Assembly (NCBI GenBank): GCA_018466975.1 | Contig: CM031555.1 | Span: 682,001-746,000 of the forward strand | Reading direction: 5' to 3' | DNA: 64,000 bases | Origin: Sparassis latifolia | Taxonomy: Eukaryota > Basidiomycota > Agaricomycetes > Polyporales > Sparassidaceae | Part shown: positions 11,633 through 25,103 of the stretch, piece after piece | Layout: the number at the start of each line of letters is the position of its first letter | How positions within the stretch are numbered: position 1 is the stretch's first letter | Notes under the pieces: model-generated | What the model was told of the DNA's origin: nothing | Databases searched by the model: none | What the model saw: the letters and a program-made list of their open reading frames with translations, nothing else | Program-made: the position numbers and the translations under genes

Positions 11633-12799
11633 ATGTCGATCGACCTGGAATGGCAGAAGCTCGACCCCTCGCTCGCGTCGTCGCTGGTGGACGTGTTGAA
11701 CAAGCAACTCGCGAGCACGCCCAGGCCGTCATTCATCGGGCCCATTGAAGTGACCTCCTTCGAATTTGGGAGCACCATCCCCGACGTTGAGCTCGTGGAT
11801 CTGCGCGACATCTACCGCGACTTCCTGGAGGATGATGAAGACGCCGACGCCGACGAGGACCCGGTGAAGGTCTCGCAGTGGGCAGAGGAGGACGGGGGCT
11901 TCGAGTGGGTGCCCCGGCGGGCGACGCGCGAGAACGGGCTCGCCGACGACGGGCCTGCGTACCACCTTCTTCCCCCGCACATGCGCTATGGCCGTGCGAT
12001 GGCGGCAACAGACATGTTTGCGTCGACACCGTCGCTGCGCTCACCCAGAGACATATGGAACCCTGCGTTCACCAGCCTTGCCGACCTGCGTTCGACGTAC
12101 CCGGCGCCGTCGCTCTATGCCTCAGCCATGTCGTCCGCCCCTTCCATTTCGCGCTCTAACCCCAATTTTAAGCCAGCGCAGGCCAATTCTCAACAGCATA
12201 GCTCGCAAGATGCCAATGAGAAGCTCCCCGAATCGCCCCGCCCAGCTTCAGCGCCCGAGCCGCCGACGCAGCCGACGCAGCCGAACCTACAGATGCACTT
12301 GCACATCACCTGGAATTCCAACCTCCGGCTTACTCTGACCACATCGCTGCTCATAAACTACCCCTCGCCCATGTTCATGTCCCTTCCTATCAAGCTTTCT
12401 GTCACTGGCTTGCTTTTCACCGGCGAGGTCGTCGTAGCATATGAAGGCGCGCGCCGTCGTGTTCATCTCTGCATCCTGGACGAGCTGGACCCGTACAGCC
12501 CGCTTGCAGTAGGTCGCGTCAAGCGCGACACGCCCCCGGCGGCAGGAACACCCACCGATGCCGACGACGATACCCCAGGTTCTGCTATGCCCGCAAGGAC
12601 AGGCAAGCCATTACCAATCGGACAGCGTCTCTTACCTTCAATATATATCGAGAGCGAAATTGGGCAGGCTGATAAGCACGTACTAAAGAACGTTACTCGT
12701 GTGGAACGTTTCATCCAGGATGTCATCCGCAAGACTGTAGAAGAGGAACTTGTCTTCCCAAATTTCCACACTCTAGTCTTCGGCGATGAGGATTCATGA
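11633..12799 (+). CDS. MDM12: Mdm12, ERMES tether subunit
   Basis: Subunit of the ER-mitochondria encounter structure, which shuttles phospholipids between ER and mitochondria. Single exon, 388 residues, starting MSIDLEWQKL, the classic Mdm12 N terminus. The SMP lipid-binding fold is split as usual. The N-terminal part includes LASSLVDVLNKQL and FIGPIEVTSFEFGS, followed by an acidic stretch (EDDEDADADED). The C-terminal part includes LHITWNSNLRLTLTTSLLIN, PIKLSVTGLLFTGEVVVAY and a C-terminal helix ending HTLVFGDEDS. The middle (about residues 110-220) is a poorly conserved Ser/Pro/Gln-rich insertion. PGS1 in this window also serves mitochondrial phospholipid supply; they are not adjacent and no joint regulation is visible. 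Confidence 0.95.
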   Translation: MSIDLEWQKLDPSLASSLVDVLNKQLASTPRPSFIGPIEVTSFEFGSTIPDVELVDLRDIYRDFLEDDEDADADEDPVKVSQWAEEDGGFEWVPRRATRENGLADDGPAYHLLPPHMRYGRAMAATDMFASTPSLRSPRDIWNPAFTSLADLRSTYPAPSLYASAMSSAPSISRSNPNFKPAQANSQQHSSQDANEKLPESPRPASAPEPPTQPTQPNLQMHLHITWNSNLRLTLTTSLLINYPSPMFMSLPIKLSVTGLLFTGEVVVAYEGARRRVHLCILDELDPYSPLAVGRVKRDTPPAAGTPTDADDDTPGSAMPARTGKPLPIGQRLLPSIYIESEIGQADKHVLKNVTRVERFIQDVIRKTVEEELVFPNFHTLVFGDEDS

Positions 12800-12875
12800 C
12801 GGCGACAACATTTTCTGCCAGAAATACAAGGATACGTGTAATAGTACAGAGGTGGGTGACAGATATTACAACCGA

Positions 12876-15103
<2,228 letters not shown>

Positions 15104-15429
15104 CGCTTCTGAACCAGCTACCAGAAGTTCACCAGAGTTTATTTTCTTCTTGTGAGTAGTGAACCGGCCAGAAGCGGTCTTAATGAGTAGTATCAGCGAC
15201 TTGCAGAGCCAAAATTGTGCCTGAGACAACTTCCAGGAGACAATATCGGGAGTGCGGACGAGAGATCGTGCTCGACTCGGACGTGCCGCACGGCTCGCGG
15301 GAATGATCAACCGCGGTCTCCTTTACTCTCCATCCATCTACATAGGTCTTCAAGCTTCAAGCTTAAAGACAAGGCGAAGTTTGAATCGGGTTCTCTGCAT
15401 CGGTTAGTTGTCGATGATTGCTATCGTTC
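15104..15429. promoter_or_regulatory. Divergent promoter between ELP3 and the apyrase gene
   Basis: 326 bp between the two start codons. It includes a tandem CTTCAAGCTTCAAGCTT at 15350-15366. No gene is present. Confidence 0.4.
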
Positions 15430-17788
15430 ATGCCACCTCCAACTTCCGTCGACTCGTGGCTCACCGCTCGTCGCTTCGGGATCGTCATTGACGCAGGATC
15501 TTCTGGCTCGAGACTACAAATCTATAGCTGGAAGGATGCGCGTGCCATGCAGGGAGCCGGCATCGCACTAGATACCCTGCCGAAGGTAGAGAAGGGCACA
15601 CTGGACAGTGAGGAGTGGTCCATGAAGGTTGAGCCCGGTAAGTGGTTTACACCCTGCAATGGAACAAATATCTTCACCCATCATTGTCGCATATGTAGGC
15701 ATTTCATCCTTTGCCGACAACCTTGAGGGAGTTTCAGGTTACCTTGCGCCCCTTCTAGAACATGCACGGACTGTCATACCACCGTCCTTGGAGCCCGAGA
15801 CGCCTCTCTTTCTACTAGCTACTGCAGGGATGCGTCTCTTGAATCCGACGCAGCAAGCCGAGGTCTTACAGGCTACGTGTCATTTCCTCAGATTTCACTC
15901 CAATTTCCGCATAGACGATATGTCGCCCGCGGGGCCTTGCGGTTCAAGCGTGCGAGTTATCACTGGGGAAGCGGAGGGTCTCTTCGGATGGATTGCGGTC
16001 AACTATCTCATGGATGGGTTCTCTGCTTCTGGCAGTGAACTCCCCACATACGGCTTCCTAGACATGGGTGGTGCCTCCACACAGATTGCCTTTGAACCAA
16101 GCAAAGAGGCACAGGAAAACGCTCAGAATTTGGCAGATGTCAGGTTACGTCTACTGAATGGCGAAGAAATCATACACAAGGTATTCGTGACTACGTGGCT
16201 GGGCTACGGTACGAACCTGGCAAGGGAGCGTTACGTCGGTCAAACTCTCAGCGAGTATGATTCGAACCGCACTTCTTCGTCGACCCAGGACAGGATCATT
16301 CTTGATCCGTGCTTACCCAGAGACCTGCAGCTAACCGAGTCTCCTGCACATCTGGACTCGTCGAACGCGCCGTCGAAAATACAACCCACCCTTGTAGGGA
16401 CAGGTTCATTCGAACAGTGCTTGGAACGGACTCTTCCGCTCTTGAACAAGGAAGCTCCATGTCCGGATGAAAATTGTTTGTTCGACGGAGTATACGTTCC
16501 GCCCATAGACTTTTCCGCATCGAACTTCATTGGCGTCTCGGAGTACTGGTATTCATCGGAACACATTTTCGGCTTGGGAGGTGCATACGACGTCGTACAA
16601 TTTGAGCGGGCAGCATCCGAGTTCTGCGCACGCAATTGGGATGATATCGTGCGACACCACGAGAGCTCACAGCAACAGGGGAAATTAGGCGGGGCTGGGG
16701 AGATCCAGGTACACGGGGAATTCGCAGGTGCGGGGGTATGGGGCAACAAAGTCAATATCTCTCGATTGCAGATGCAATGCTTCAAGGCAGCTTGGATCGT
16801 CAATGTCCTGCATGAGGGCATCGGCTTGCCTCGCATTATTGATGCCGGAGGAAACAGTTCTACAAATGGCGACAAAGTGGCAGAGCAAGCGGCGACCAAA
16901 GGTCTTGGCCGACCCGCGTTCCAGTCTATGGATACCGTTGGTGACATCGCCATCAGTTGGACGCTCGGGAAGATGGTGTTGGAAGCGAGCAAGGAAGTGA
17001 CCCCCTTCTCGGCGTCCGTTCCACCACTGATCGATCCACTCAGCAATTCGCCGAGTGTAGTCAATTCACCCTCCAAATCACATCTCCCGTCATTCTTAGA
17101 CTTCGAAGCAATTGAAGACCGAATATCGCACCGTCTTCCAATTTCTCTTACGAGACAATCCTTGGGCTTCTCCCCTGTTGCCACTCTCTTCTATCTCACC
17201 GTTATCGCCGTATGTCTGGCGGTCATGTACCGCTTGAGACACCGCGTCAGAAGCGCCGTACGTCGAATAATTTACAGGAAGGATCGCGGATACACTCTCG
17301 AAGGTTACGCCATGGAGGAAGGGCGGGCGCTGAACGGAGGTTCTCAGTTGCGTATGTCACGGTCGTCATCGCTGTTGCGTATATCCTCCCAAATCCTCCA
17401 GCCTCTGAAAACACTCTCCTCATCCTTGGGATCACGTAACCATCACCCACCATCCATCGGCATCACCGTTACGAGCCGCCATCCGACCCGCTCAGGACAA
17501 TACTCACCTTCTCGTGTTTCGCCTCTGCGCTCGTTGTCATACCCTCCACAGAAACCTCCACTGCTCAGCCCTATCGATGCTCCAAATGGGACTGCTACAG
17601 CATTCGTACCCGGGTCCCCTCGCCTCCAGGATGGAAGCATTGTTTCCAATGGCAGTCTTGCATCGCTCACATCACGCTCTCGAAATTCTTCGCAAGTGAA
17701 CCTTGCAGTTTTGACTCCTCGACAGACTATCTCGAGGGCAAGTAGTGGCGCGTACCGGCTGAGCGATCGCTTCTGGAATGAGGCCTGA
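15430..17788 (+). CDS. YND1: Golgi apyrase / nucleoside diphosphatase (GDA1-CD39 family, Ynd1 type)
   Basis: Hydrolyses nucleoside di- and triphosphates in the Golgi lumen, removing the UDP/GDP left by glycosyltransferases. Exons 15430-15637 and 15699-17788 encode 765 residues. Apyrase conserved regions are visible: FGIVIDAGSSGSRLQIYSW, LLATAGMRLL, GEAEGLFGWIAVNYL and GFLDMGGASTQIAFE. The C-terminal part has one hydrophobic span (FYLTVIAVCLAVMY, about 17190-17230) followed by a basic, Ser-rich cytosolic tail of about 180 residues. That single C-terminal anchor matches Ynd1-type enzymes. A short N-terminal hydrophobic anchor is absent, as usual for Ynd1. The start at 15430 is the first ATG in frame with the apyrase motifs. 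Long antisense ORFs here are shadows. Confidence 0.94.
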
Positions 17789-18015
17789 GGTTTGATGCAC
17801 GATGACTCTTGATGTTATTTTATGCATTTTATGTGAACGCATAAGACTACACTATGTTCTATTGCACATTTGTTTCCTTACGGACTCGTCAGCATCGAAC
17901 TGCTCAGTGACTCCAGAAATAGATACCCTGCCGCCCTGCCCTCGCCGATGAGACCGTTACGTGTGGAAGTGAGAGCTCACTGCCGGAAACTTGGCAGAAC
18001 GTACCTACCAGGAGC

Positions 18016-18710
18016 ATGCCACGAGTCGCCTATCTCTCAGTCTACTCAACTGACGTCTACCAGTTGGTTGGGGCTGCAAATGCCAAGCAAACACGGGTAA
18101 TTGGTTCCTTTCGACAGAGGCCTCGAGATTTTCTATATCTCATCCCATGTGGACCATCCTGCCTTCCGCATTGGCATCGCTTTTGGGTTGACCAGGAAGA
18201 TCTCCTAGAAATACCCACCGTTGAACGTGAACCAGAACCAACTGGCCTGATAGGGCTGACACAATTTTCGGCTGCTAGAACCTGTCGCGTACTCAAGGCC
18301 GATGACTTCTACCCATCGGTCTGTCTGATCTACCTATGCGATGAATATTGGTGACAATTCCCCAGGAATTCACAGAAAGACCCGCCACAGGTACTGTGGT
18401 GACTGTGCACCCCGGCATCGGTAAGCAGTTGTGTACCTTCTGACTTGTTCATAAATTGGCCCATTGTGCTCAGGCAAGACGTTATTCTTGTACTGTCTTT
18501 TTGTTGCGTTTCAAAGATCACCTTGTCGCAGTGCTCCAGCTGGCCGAAGGAATTTACCTGTTCAAGGAGGACGGTGCTTTCCTCATTAAACCTCAGCATA
18601 GGCTGCCGGAGAAGACATGGGTTCTTGTTGACTCCTTAAAGCAGAGGCAAGCACCGGATCCAGATCGCATGAGCGGGGCCCATGAATATCCGCCCATGTT
18701 CTAATGGAAC
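18016..18710 (+). pseudogene. Decayed P-loop (AAA/RHS-like) gene remnant
   Basis: Pieces of one protein appear in successive frames. An open stretch at 18016-18354 contains FWVDQEDLLEIP and ends in DEYW then stop. A second frame gives TGTVVTVHPGIG, which joins over a 57-nt intron-like gap to KTLFLYCLFVAFQ, a Walker A in the form xxPGIGKT. A third frame continues HLVAVLQLAEGIYLFKEDG and TWVLVDSLKQR. The order and spacing resemble the N-terminal half of the P-loop proteins abundant in agaricomycetes, sometimes named retrotransposon hot spot or crinkler-like. At least one frame change and one stop break it, and the C-terminal half is not recognisable. I call it a pseudogene. An intact gene with unusual splicing is less likely. 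Confidence 0.4.
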
Positions 18711-20028
18711 TCTTTAGTTTCCAGGAGATCCTTACCCAGACCAGCATCCTACTAGCCGTACTTTCCAGCAAAGCGTTCAAACGGAGGTGGATCTCTATCG
18801 ATTCTACGTCATGTATGGCTCCGGATATAGGAGTTTTAGAGGTGGCACCAGCGGGGATTGGCACGGCCTGCATGACCGTCCGGGACGGAAATCGCATCCA
18901 GAGGGATATGGCGGATTGCCTGGGTGGATCCACGCTGGCCGAAGCCGACGAGATAAAGGACTCAGTCGCGTACATGTTCGAGTATATGGGGCATTGGGAG
19001 GACGAAGAGTAAGTTCAGAGGTGTGTACATTCAGCTGGTAACATTATTTTGCTAGCGACAACGTCAACCTTTTGACGTTATAACAGTTATGAGACCAGCT
19101 TACCTACACCAGGATTCAATATTCAACTGTTGCAACCGGTGTTTAGGCTTAATACTCTGTCACTTCACCGCCAGCGCTCACATACAGCGACGCCCACTGC
19201 CCGAGAACAATATTTGGCTTATGCGGGAGAGTTATCTGCGCTGCTCGCGACGAGTTGTGACGGAAAGTTTTTCGTACTGTATATTCAATGTCTGCGCTGC
19301 GCTGACTGGATCGAAGACGCGTCGTGCATCACGATAGATGTCCATATTAAAACTCAGTACTCAGATCTTACTCTTACAGCCGTTTGCAGATCGACACTCG
19401 TTCTGTAAAGTTGTGCAAACGGCTGTAATCCGTGGGACTAATAGACAAGTATAGCCTGAACAGGTTGACTGAATGAAGGTTACAGCTAGTTGCGGCTTAC
19501 AATGTTTTCGACAGTTTCCTTACGATCTTGAACTGCTGGACGATCACGCGCTTCCTGACATAAGGATTGCGACATTTGCGTTGAGCAGATCCAGTAAAGC
19601 TTCTCTTCTCACGTACGCCAATGAAAGTATATTTCATATTGATTTTTCTATCTCTGCCGTTGCCAGCTACGATTCGGGGCCGTTAGCCGAGCCTGTGGGT
19701 GAGAGACGCGGCTATTTACATAAGTACCACCTAGAGTGCATTTGGTCGGTGTTGTGCCCATGTCCGATTGCCAAGAAGCCGTGCAAAGTTACGAACATCC
19801 CGAGTGATAGATTGGATTCAGCGTTCCTGGTGAGAATAACTACGTATGCCGTGGGACTTCAATATTTAAATCGCAACTCATTGCCAGCTGCGCAGACCCT
19901 TCATTGTTTTGAATTTTCCATTCAAGCAACAGATGAATGCTACATTCCATGGCGTAGTATGCAGTGCACGAACAGGTACAAAAATGAGATTGCATCCAGC
20001 AATAAATCAATTCCATTAGTTTCAGACC
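18711..20028. other. Gene-poor stretch downstream of the P-loop remnant
   Basis: No recognisable gene. A 213-codon ORF at 19473-20114 (+) is the longest, but it lacks any domain and its last 86 bases run antisense to the PWWP-like gene. Possibly further decayed sequence. Confidence 0.35.
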
Positions 20029-23000
20029 TCATGCCTTCCGGGGGCGAGATCTCGTACCACCCCCTCGAGAACTGGAGGCAGGTTGAGATGTCGTTGTGCG
20101 GGATTTGCCCTTGAAAGACAACATGTTTCCGCCAATAGCCTGCTTCATTCGCACGATGTCATGCACCCAATTAGTCTCCTGAGATTGAGTCAGAGCGATG
20201 GCATGCAGCCGTATCTCTTCCTCCGGTGAGAGGAGGTCAGGCGCCATGCGCTCGCCAGATCGCCAAAGCAGCAGCTGCAGCACAGCCTCATGAAGCAACA
20301 CGTTCGTACAGTACTGCACATACAAGCGGGTCAACATTGTCCCCCTTTAGATGTTGTGAGGAGAAACTGACCGTGATCTTCTCAATAGAAGATAAGTCCA
20401 TGAAAGTGGTCGTTGGACGAGAACGTGGGATGTCGTCTGAGGGGCCGTCAGTTCCGGTAGGATTTGACGGCACTTCTTCGTCCATCTCGAAGTCCTGAGG
20501 GCGACTGTTGGATTCACTTCGCCTTATCGGTCAAGCACGAACTTACTGGAGTGAGATCGACCACGCTGGGTGAGTGCACGGGTTCAGGAGGACGCGGGTC
20601 CGCTTCCGCTGAACCATGCTGCCGAACTGTCAGAAACCGCATGCACTAGGAGACCAGAAACACAACGTACCTCATTCTCCATGTGCTTCTCGGAGGCCCC
20701 TGACGGAGACATAGAATTGGACCGTTGTTGCTACGGCACTGTACAGATTAGCTAAACCTTGATATAATTCAGTCGAACCCACCTCCGGTCCTTCTTCCGG
20801 GGATACAAAAGAAGACGGTGGTCCGTCCGGTGGCACCAGCACCTATGTCAGTCGTCAACGTCAGGTAGTCGTGAGTAAATCCGATATGTGTACATACATC
20901 TGCAACTGCGGCCGACGCCGACGACGATCGGCCATCAAATTTGGTATTGACTTCGTGGTTTCCGTCTGCCTGCATGTTCTAAATTTTGGAATATAACCAT
21001 GAACACAACAAATGCAGAGAAAAACGTATCACTATGCACATGGCGACTTACCACATTTTCGGCGCCTGCTCCATGGTCTCCGGGCGATGAAGCTACTGTA
21101 CTAGATGGCTCCCCGCCATCTGCAGAGATGTCCATTTCCTCTCTCCTCTCCCTCCTCCTTACCCACCGCCTCACAAGTTTGTCGAGTTCTTCTACTTCTC
21201 TCTGCGACAAACTGCCTCTGTCATGGCAGGTGTCGCACACCTTCTGCCTTGCAGCAGCCCCGCGCATGAATCCATCATGGCGGTCGTTGGCCGGCTCATA
21301 CTTTCCGTCCATGACAGCCAGGAGCACGGGCTTCACGTACCTTAGCTGCTCCTCCAGCAATAGCCTGTATGCGAACTCCTCCGGGGCAGGAATAGTTGGT
21401 GGAGGACTTGCCACTCGTAAGTCAGCTTCTTCATTCGCATTCATATCAGAGTCATCCGCTCCTGCATCGGACGAGGCCTGATCGTCATCCATCCCGTAGT
21501 TGTACTTATCTTCGCCCAGCTGTAGCAGCATGTAAGAGTAGAGAGTGAACTGGGAATCCATATCACTCACTTGGCATGTCTCGAAACCCTGGTCACCTTC
21601 GGTAAAAAATTGGCTTGTGTCAAGGTTCTTGATCATTCCGTCGTAGAACTGGACCTTGTACCTCGGTTTTTGCGTTCGTTTTGTGGGCGTGATATACTCT
21701 AGCAGCTGTGCAGGCCAATAAACCGTGTGATGGCGCATCTCCTTCGCGAGGGCAGGCTCGCCAGGTAAGGTGTACATCGGGTCGCACGATGGGGCTCTCC
21801 AGCTCTTCTCAGCTAGCTCAGCGTCAGATTCGCCAAACACGCTCACTGCAGGACTGCCATCCCTGGTGTGGGGAGATGCGCCATTCCCGGTATACGCCGA
21901 TAGCATCATGGGGAGGCCGTCGTTGTCATCCTCGTCTGTTTTCAACATCAGTTCGCGGCCGGCTATCCACCTATTCTCCAAGTCGGTTTTTTGCTTCTTC
22001 CTTGGTGAAGCCAGTGGGCTGCCCAACCGCGCCGAACGCCGAAAGTTTCCCTCGTTAAAGCGGAGGACACCACCAAAGGTCATCGAGAGTACATTACTTG
22101 GCGACGGCACGAAAATACGCACATCATCTGTGGAGTTGGGGCTGTCCCCGAAGAGCGACAAGCGTAAGGGTATCCTTGCATGAGTGACCTGAGCACCTTT
22201 GAGTGCTATCCAATATCAGAAATATGAATGCACTGCACCTTTGCTGGCCACCAAATGGTTTCGATGTCGTCGTCGTCTTGCTCGACAACGTCTCCTTCGG
22301 TGTTCAGCCTGACAAAAACAAGAGAACCGAGATCTGCCAGGGTCCACATTTCCAACTCATCCATATGTTGATACCGAGCGTGCGACAAAGTGAGTGGCTG
22401 CATTTGTGATGAGGGCGGAGGCGCAGCTTCGGGAGAACTGTTGATAGAGATGACTGACCCACGACGCAACAGAGAACTGGGCCTGCTTCTCGACCGTCTG
22501 TGAGCAGAGGGATCGGTGGGAGGTGGAGAGGACAAGGGTGTCAGGACACTGGGCTCGGTAGGGAACAGAGAGCGTGCGGATGAAGAACCAGACCGCGCAC
22601 GTTTGCGAGAGGTATAGACATCTCGCACACTCGATTTGTCGGCGCGCGTACTAGGGCCGCTGGTATCTGCTTTGAACAGTGATGCGCGCGTCGTACGGGT
22701 AGACCTTTCCTCCCTGTACATAACATTAGCGGCGGGTTTCTTTCTCTGCATAGCCTGCGCATAGACATACTTTCTCGGTGACTTTTTCTGAGCTTGTGTG
22801 AACAGACTAGGAGCGGACGGGGATAAGGAACGATCGGTATACGAGACGGAAGGAGACCTATTGCGGGGTGGATGGGCACTTGGTCCAACCCTGCTCCCGC
22901 GTCATTGGTCCGCTATGGTTCTCCGAGATAGTGGTACGTCTCTTACGGATGGATGGCTTGGAAGCACTACCACTGGGGAGAGCCGCCGTAGAGGTCTTTT

Positions 23001-23499
23001 CATGCAGAGCCTGTATACCACCATCCTTGCTCAAGGATGCTGACTCCTGCTCCGAGTCTGTAAAAGGAGTGAGGCTACTCCCACTGACAGACATATGTGA
23101 TGGGGTGTCGAGCCGGATGGAGGCAAGCAAGGAAGGACGATCCCGCGCCGCATTCATGCTCGCCTTACGGGACCGTGCTGGCGCCACAGGCATCGGTGAC
23201 GGGTGCCGAGGAGCCTTCTTCGGTGAGTTCCTCTTACCTTTGCCTCCATAAGTGATCTTTACTCCCCCTTTTCCCCTGGTGGGCTCCCCGAACGTCGAGT
23301 CTCTGTCCGAGATTGGAGAGCTGTTCAGCTGTTCCGCGGTCAGCTTCGAAGCCTTTCTCCCAGCAGCGCGGGATGGCACCAGCCTATCGGCGAGTGACGC
23401 GTCATCGCGTTCAGCCATCGTCGATGCCGAAGACTCTGGAATGCTGGAGATGCGGGTCCGGTTCGTCCAGCCGCCAAATGGCACACGATGAACCGTCAA
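20029..23499 (-). CDS. PWWP-like chromatin protein, uncharacterised
   Basis: Predicted nuclear protein. The N-terminal 200 residues are Ser/Pro/Lys-rich and basic (GKGGVKITYGGKGKRNSPKK). Later comes a PWWP-type core: LADLGSLVFVRLNTEGD, ETIWWPAKV, then across a 50-nt intron (22199-22248) THARIPLRLSLFGDSP. The WWPA motif is the PWWP signature, which in other proteins reads methylated histone tails plus DNA. Further on there is a helical segment (EEFAYRLLLEEQLRYVKPVL), a basic KLVRRWVRRRERRE stretch, four short exons, and a C-terminal helical exon (YCTNVLLHEAVLQLLLWRSG) ending at 20029. The frame changes between 22860 and 22900 without a good intron, so that join is unresolved. The start could be 23499 or the inner Met at 23418. 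Specific partners are unknown. Confidence 0.7.
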
Positions 23500-24247
23500 T
23501 GAGCACAGACTACGAGTACAGATTCAGATTATGGCTGGGGAGCGAAACAGGGATGATACAGCCCCACAGCCCCACAGAAAGGACGGCAGAGGTGGTGAAA
23601 GGTTTGTCGAGCGGCTGCCAGTAGCAAGGCAGGGGGCAGCGTGACAGGCGACGTCGCGTGTAATGCGCCAACAACGCGTCCGTCACATCGTGACATTGTG
23701 TACCGTGCCAGCAAGTTCAGCGCCTCACCACCCAAGCTCAAGAGGCGGCTACATCAGCTAGCTATGTGACAGAAGGCCTCCGGGAGGGGGGAGTGGTCGG
23801 CTTATGTTCGTCGAATCTCAACAAAAGGTCCGGAGCATGCCTGCCCTGCCCTTGTCTGTCATCCATGACACGATGTTGTCGCGTTTAGTAGCAGTTCAAC
23901 TAACTCCGTGACTACTCCTTTCCATGGAGTCCCAGACTTTTCATGTACAACAAAGCACTTGCATTCAATGATACTTATCGTTGTCTCGCCAAAAAGGTCC
24001 TGACCGCCTCTTGCCCAAGCCGATAGGTATTTAATGCGGTCTATATCGAAGATTCATAGAAATTGCATGTGTAGGCATTCAGTCGAGATCGAACCGTCAA
24101 CTGTTAACCCAAATACCCCAAATTAAACGACGCATGTACCTAGTGATGGAAGTTTTTACATCAATCAAGGTCATAACTCTCTTGACATCCGCAAACCCAG
24201 AATCTCAACCCAAAATAAAAGGAGTGGAGCGGCATGTGCTGCCGTCT
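23500..24247. other. Intergenic, promoter of the PWWP-like gene and 3' flank of the GPI protein gene
   Basis: About 750 bp without a convincing ORF. AT content rises after 23950. A GGTTCGATCTC match on the minus strand near 24090 is not part of a tRNA fold. Confidence 0.45.
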
Positions 24248-25103
24248 TCAAGCAAGGAATGCGGCGGCGAGGCCTGCCGCGGCCAAGGCAACCAGAGGGA
24301 ACGACTGCAGACGCACGTCGCCGTTGGCAGTGTGACTGGGAGAGCTTGAAGAACTGCCGATCGCGGAAGCGGAGGGGGTAGAGCCCGAAGGCACAGACGT
24401 CATTCTTGAAGGCACTGACGTCGCGCCAGGCTGCGACGAGCCCGCACCTGCGGTGCCGGTAAGAACAGGGGAGCTGGATGGATTCGCAGCGGGTGAGCCA
24501 AAACCTGCGGAAGACGAAAGGAGAGGATATTCCCCAATGGTGACGTACGATTGGCCGGACGACGGAGCTGGAGTCGCGGTTGCGGCGGCTTGTACGGCGA
24601 AGCCGCTTGCCTGCTCGGTGATCACGGTCGAAAGCGTGGACTCCGAGTCGACGATGATGGCGTCGCAGACGGCGACTCCATCCGCGACCGCGCAGTTCTC
24701 CTGGATAGACAGGCCCATGGTTGGATCAACGTACACGATATTTGCGTTCGAAGGGCCCACGGCGAGTGTAGCTGCGATCGCGTACATCATCAGCAGAGTG
24801 CATCGGAAGGCCAGACGGTTACGCACCAGGTCCATTGAACCCTAAATCTGTGGGAATGGTTCCGCTCGGGACACCAGGCGCAATCAACCAAGTGGTGAGG
24901 CCGTCGGATCCGACACCGATTTCCTGTGCAGTGACGGGCTGCGCGTCGAAGCCTGGAATGTACATCGACGAGTCCGCCGCCACATCTGTAAGTAGAGTAA
25001 GCTTATTTTTTCTCTGACCCTAGGCCTCCAAAAGTATCTGAAACATACAAGGAAGGAGTGTTACCAAAGATAGAAACACAGCGAAATGACTCGCAGACTT
25101 CAT
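24248..25103 (-). CDS. Secreted, GPI-anchored Ser-rich surface protein
   Basis: Three exons, 25103-25049, 24985-24827 and 24771-24248, give 245 residues; both introns restore one frame. The N terminus MKSASHFAVFLSLVTLLP is a signal peptide with likely cleavage after YVAA. The next 100 residues form a compact domain of unknown family (FDAQPVTAQEIGVGSDGLTT, ENCAVADGVAVCDAIIV) with two cysteines eleven positions apart in its second half. A Ser/Thr/Pro/Ala-rich, probably O-glycosylated stalk follows. The C terminus is a hydrophobic tail (FPLVALAAAGLAAAFLA) with no basic residues after it, which is the GPI-attachment pattern. Expected location is plasma membrane or cell wall. I do not recognise the domain. 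Confidence 0.8.

Noticed and set aside
16240..17184. 314-codon antisense ORF
   Set aside because: Shadow of the apyrase coding sequence, which has clear conserved motifs on the other strand.
19473..20114. 213-codon open frame on the plus strand
   Set aside because: No motif or splice partner, and its 3' end is antisense to the PWWP-like gene. Length alone is not enough.
24075..24105. tRNA B-box-like GGTTCGATCTC on the minus strand
   Set aside because: The flanks do not form a T arm and no cloverleaf can be drawn.
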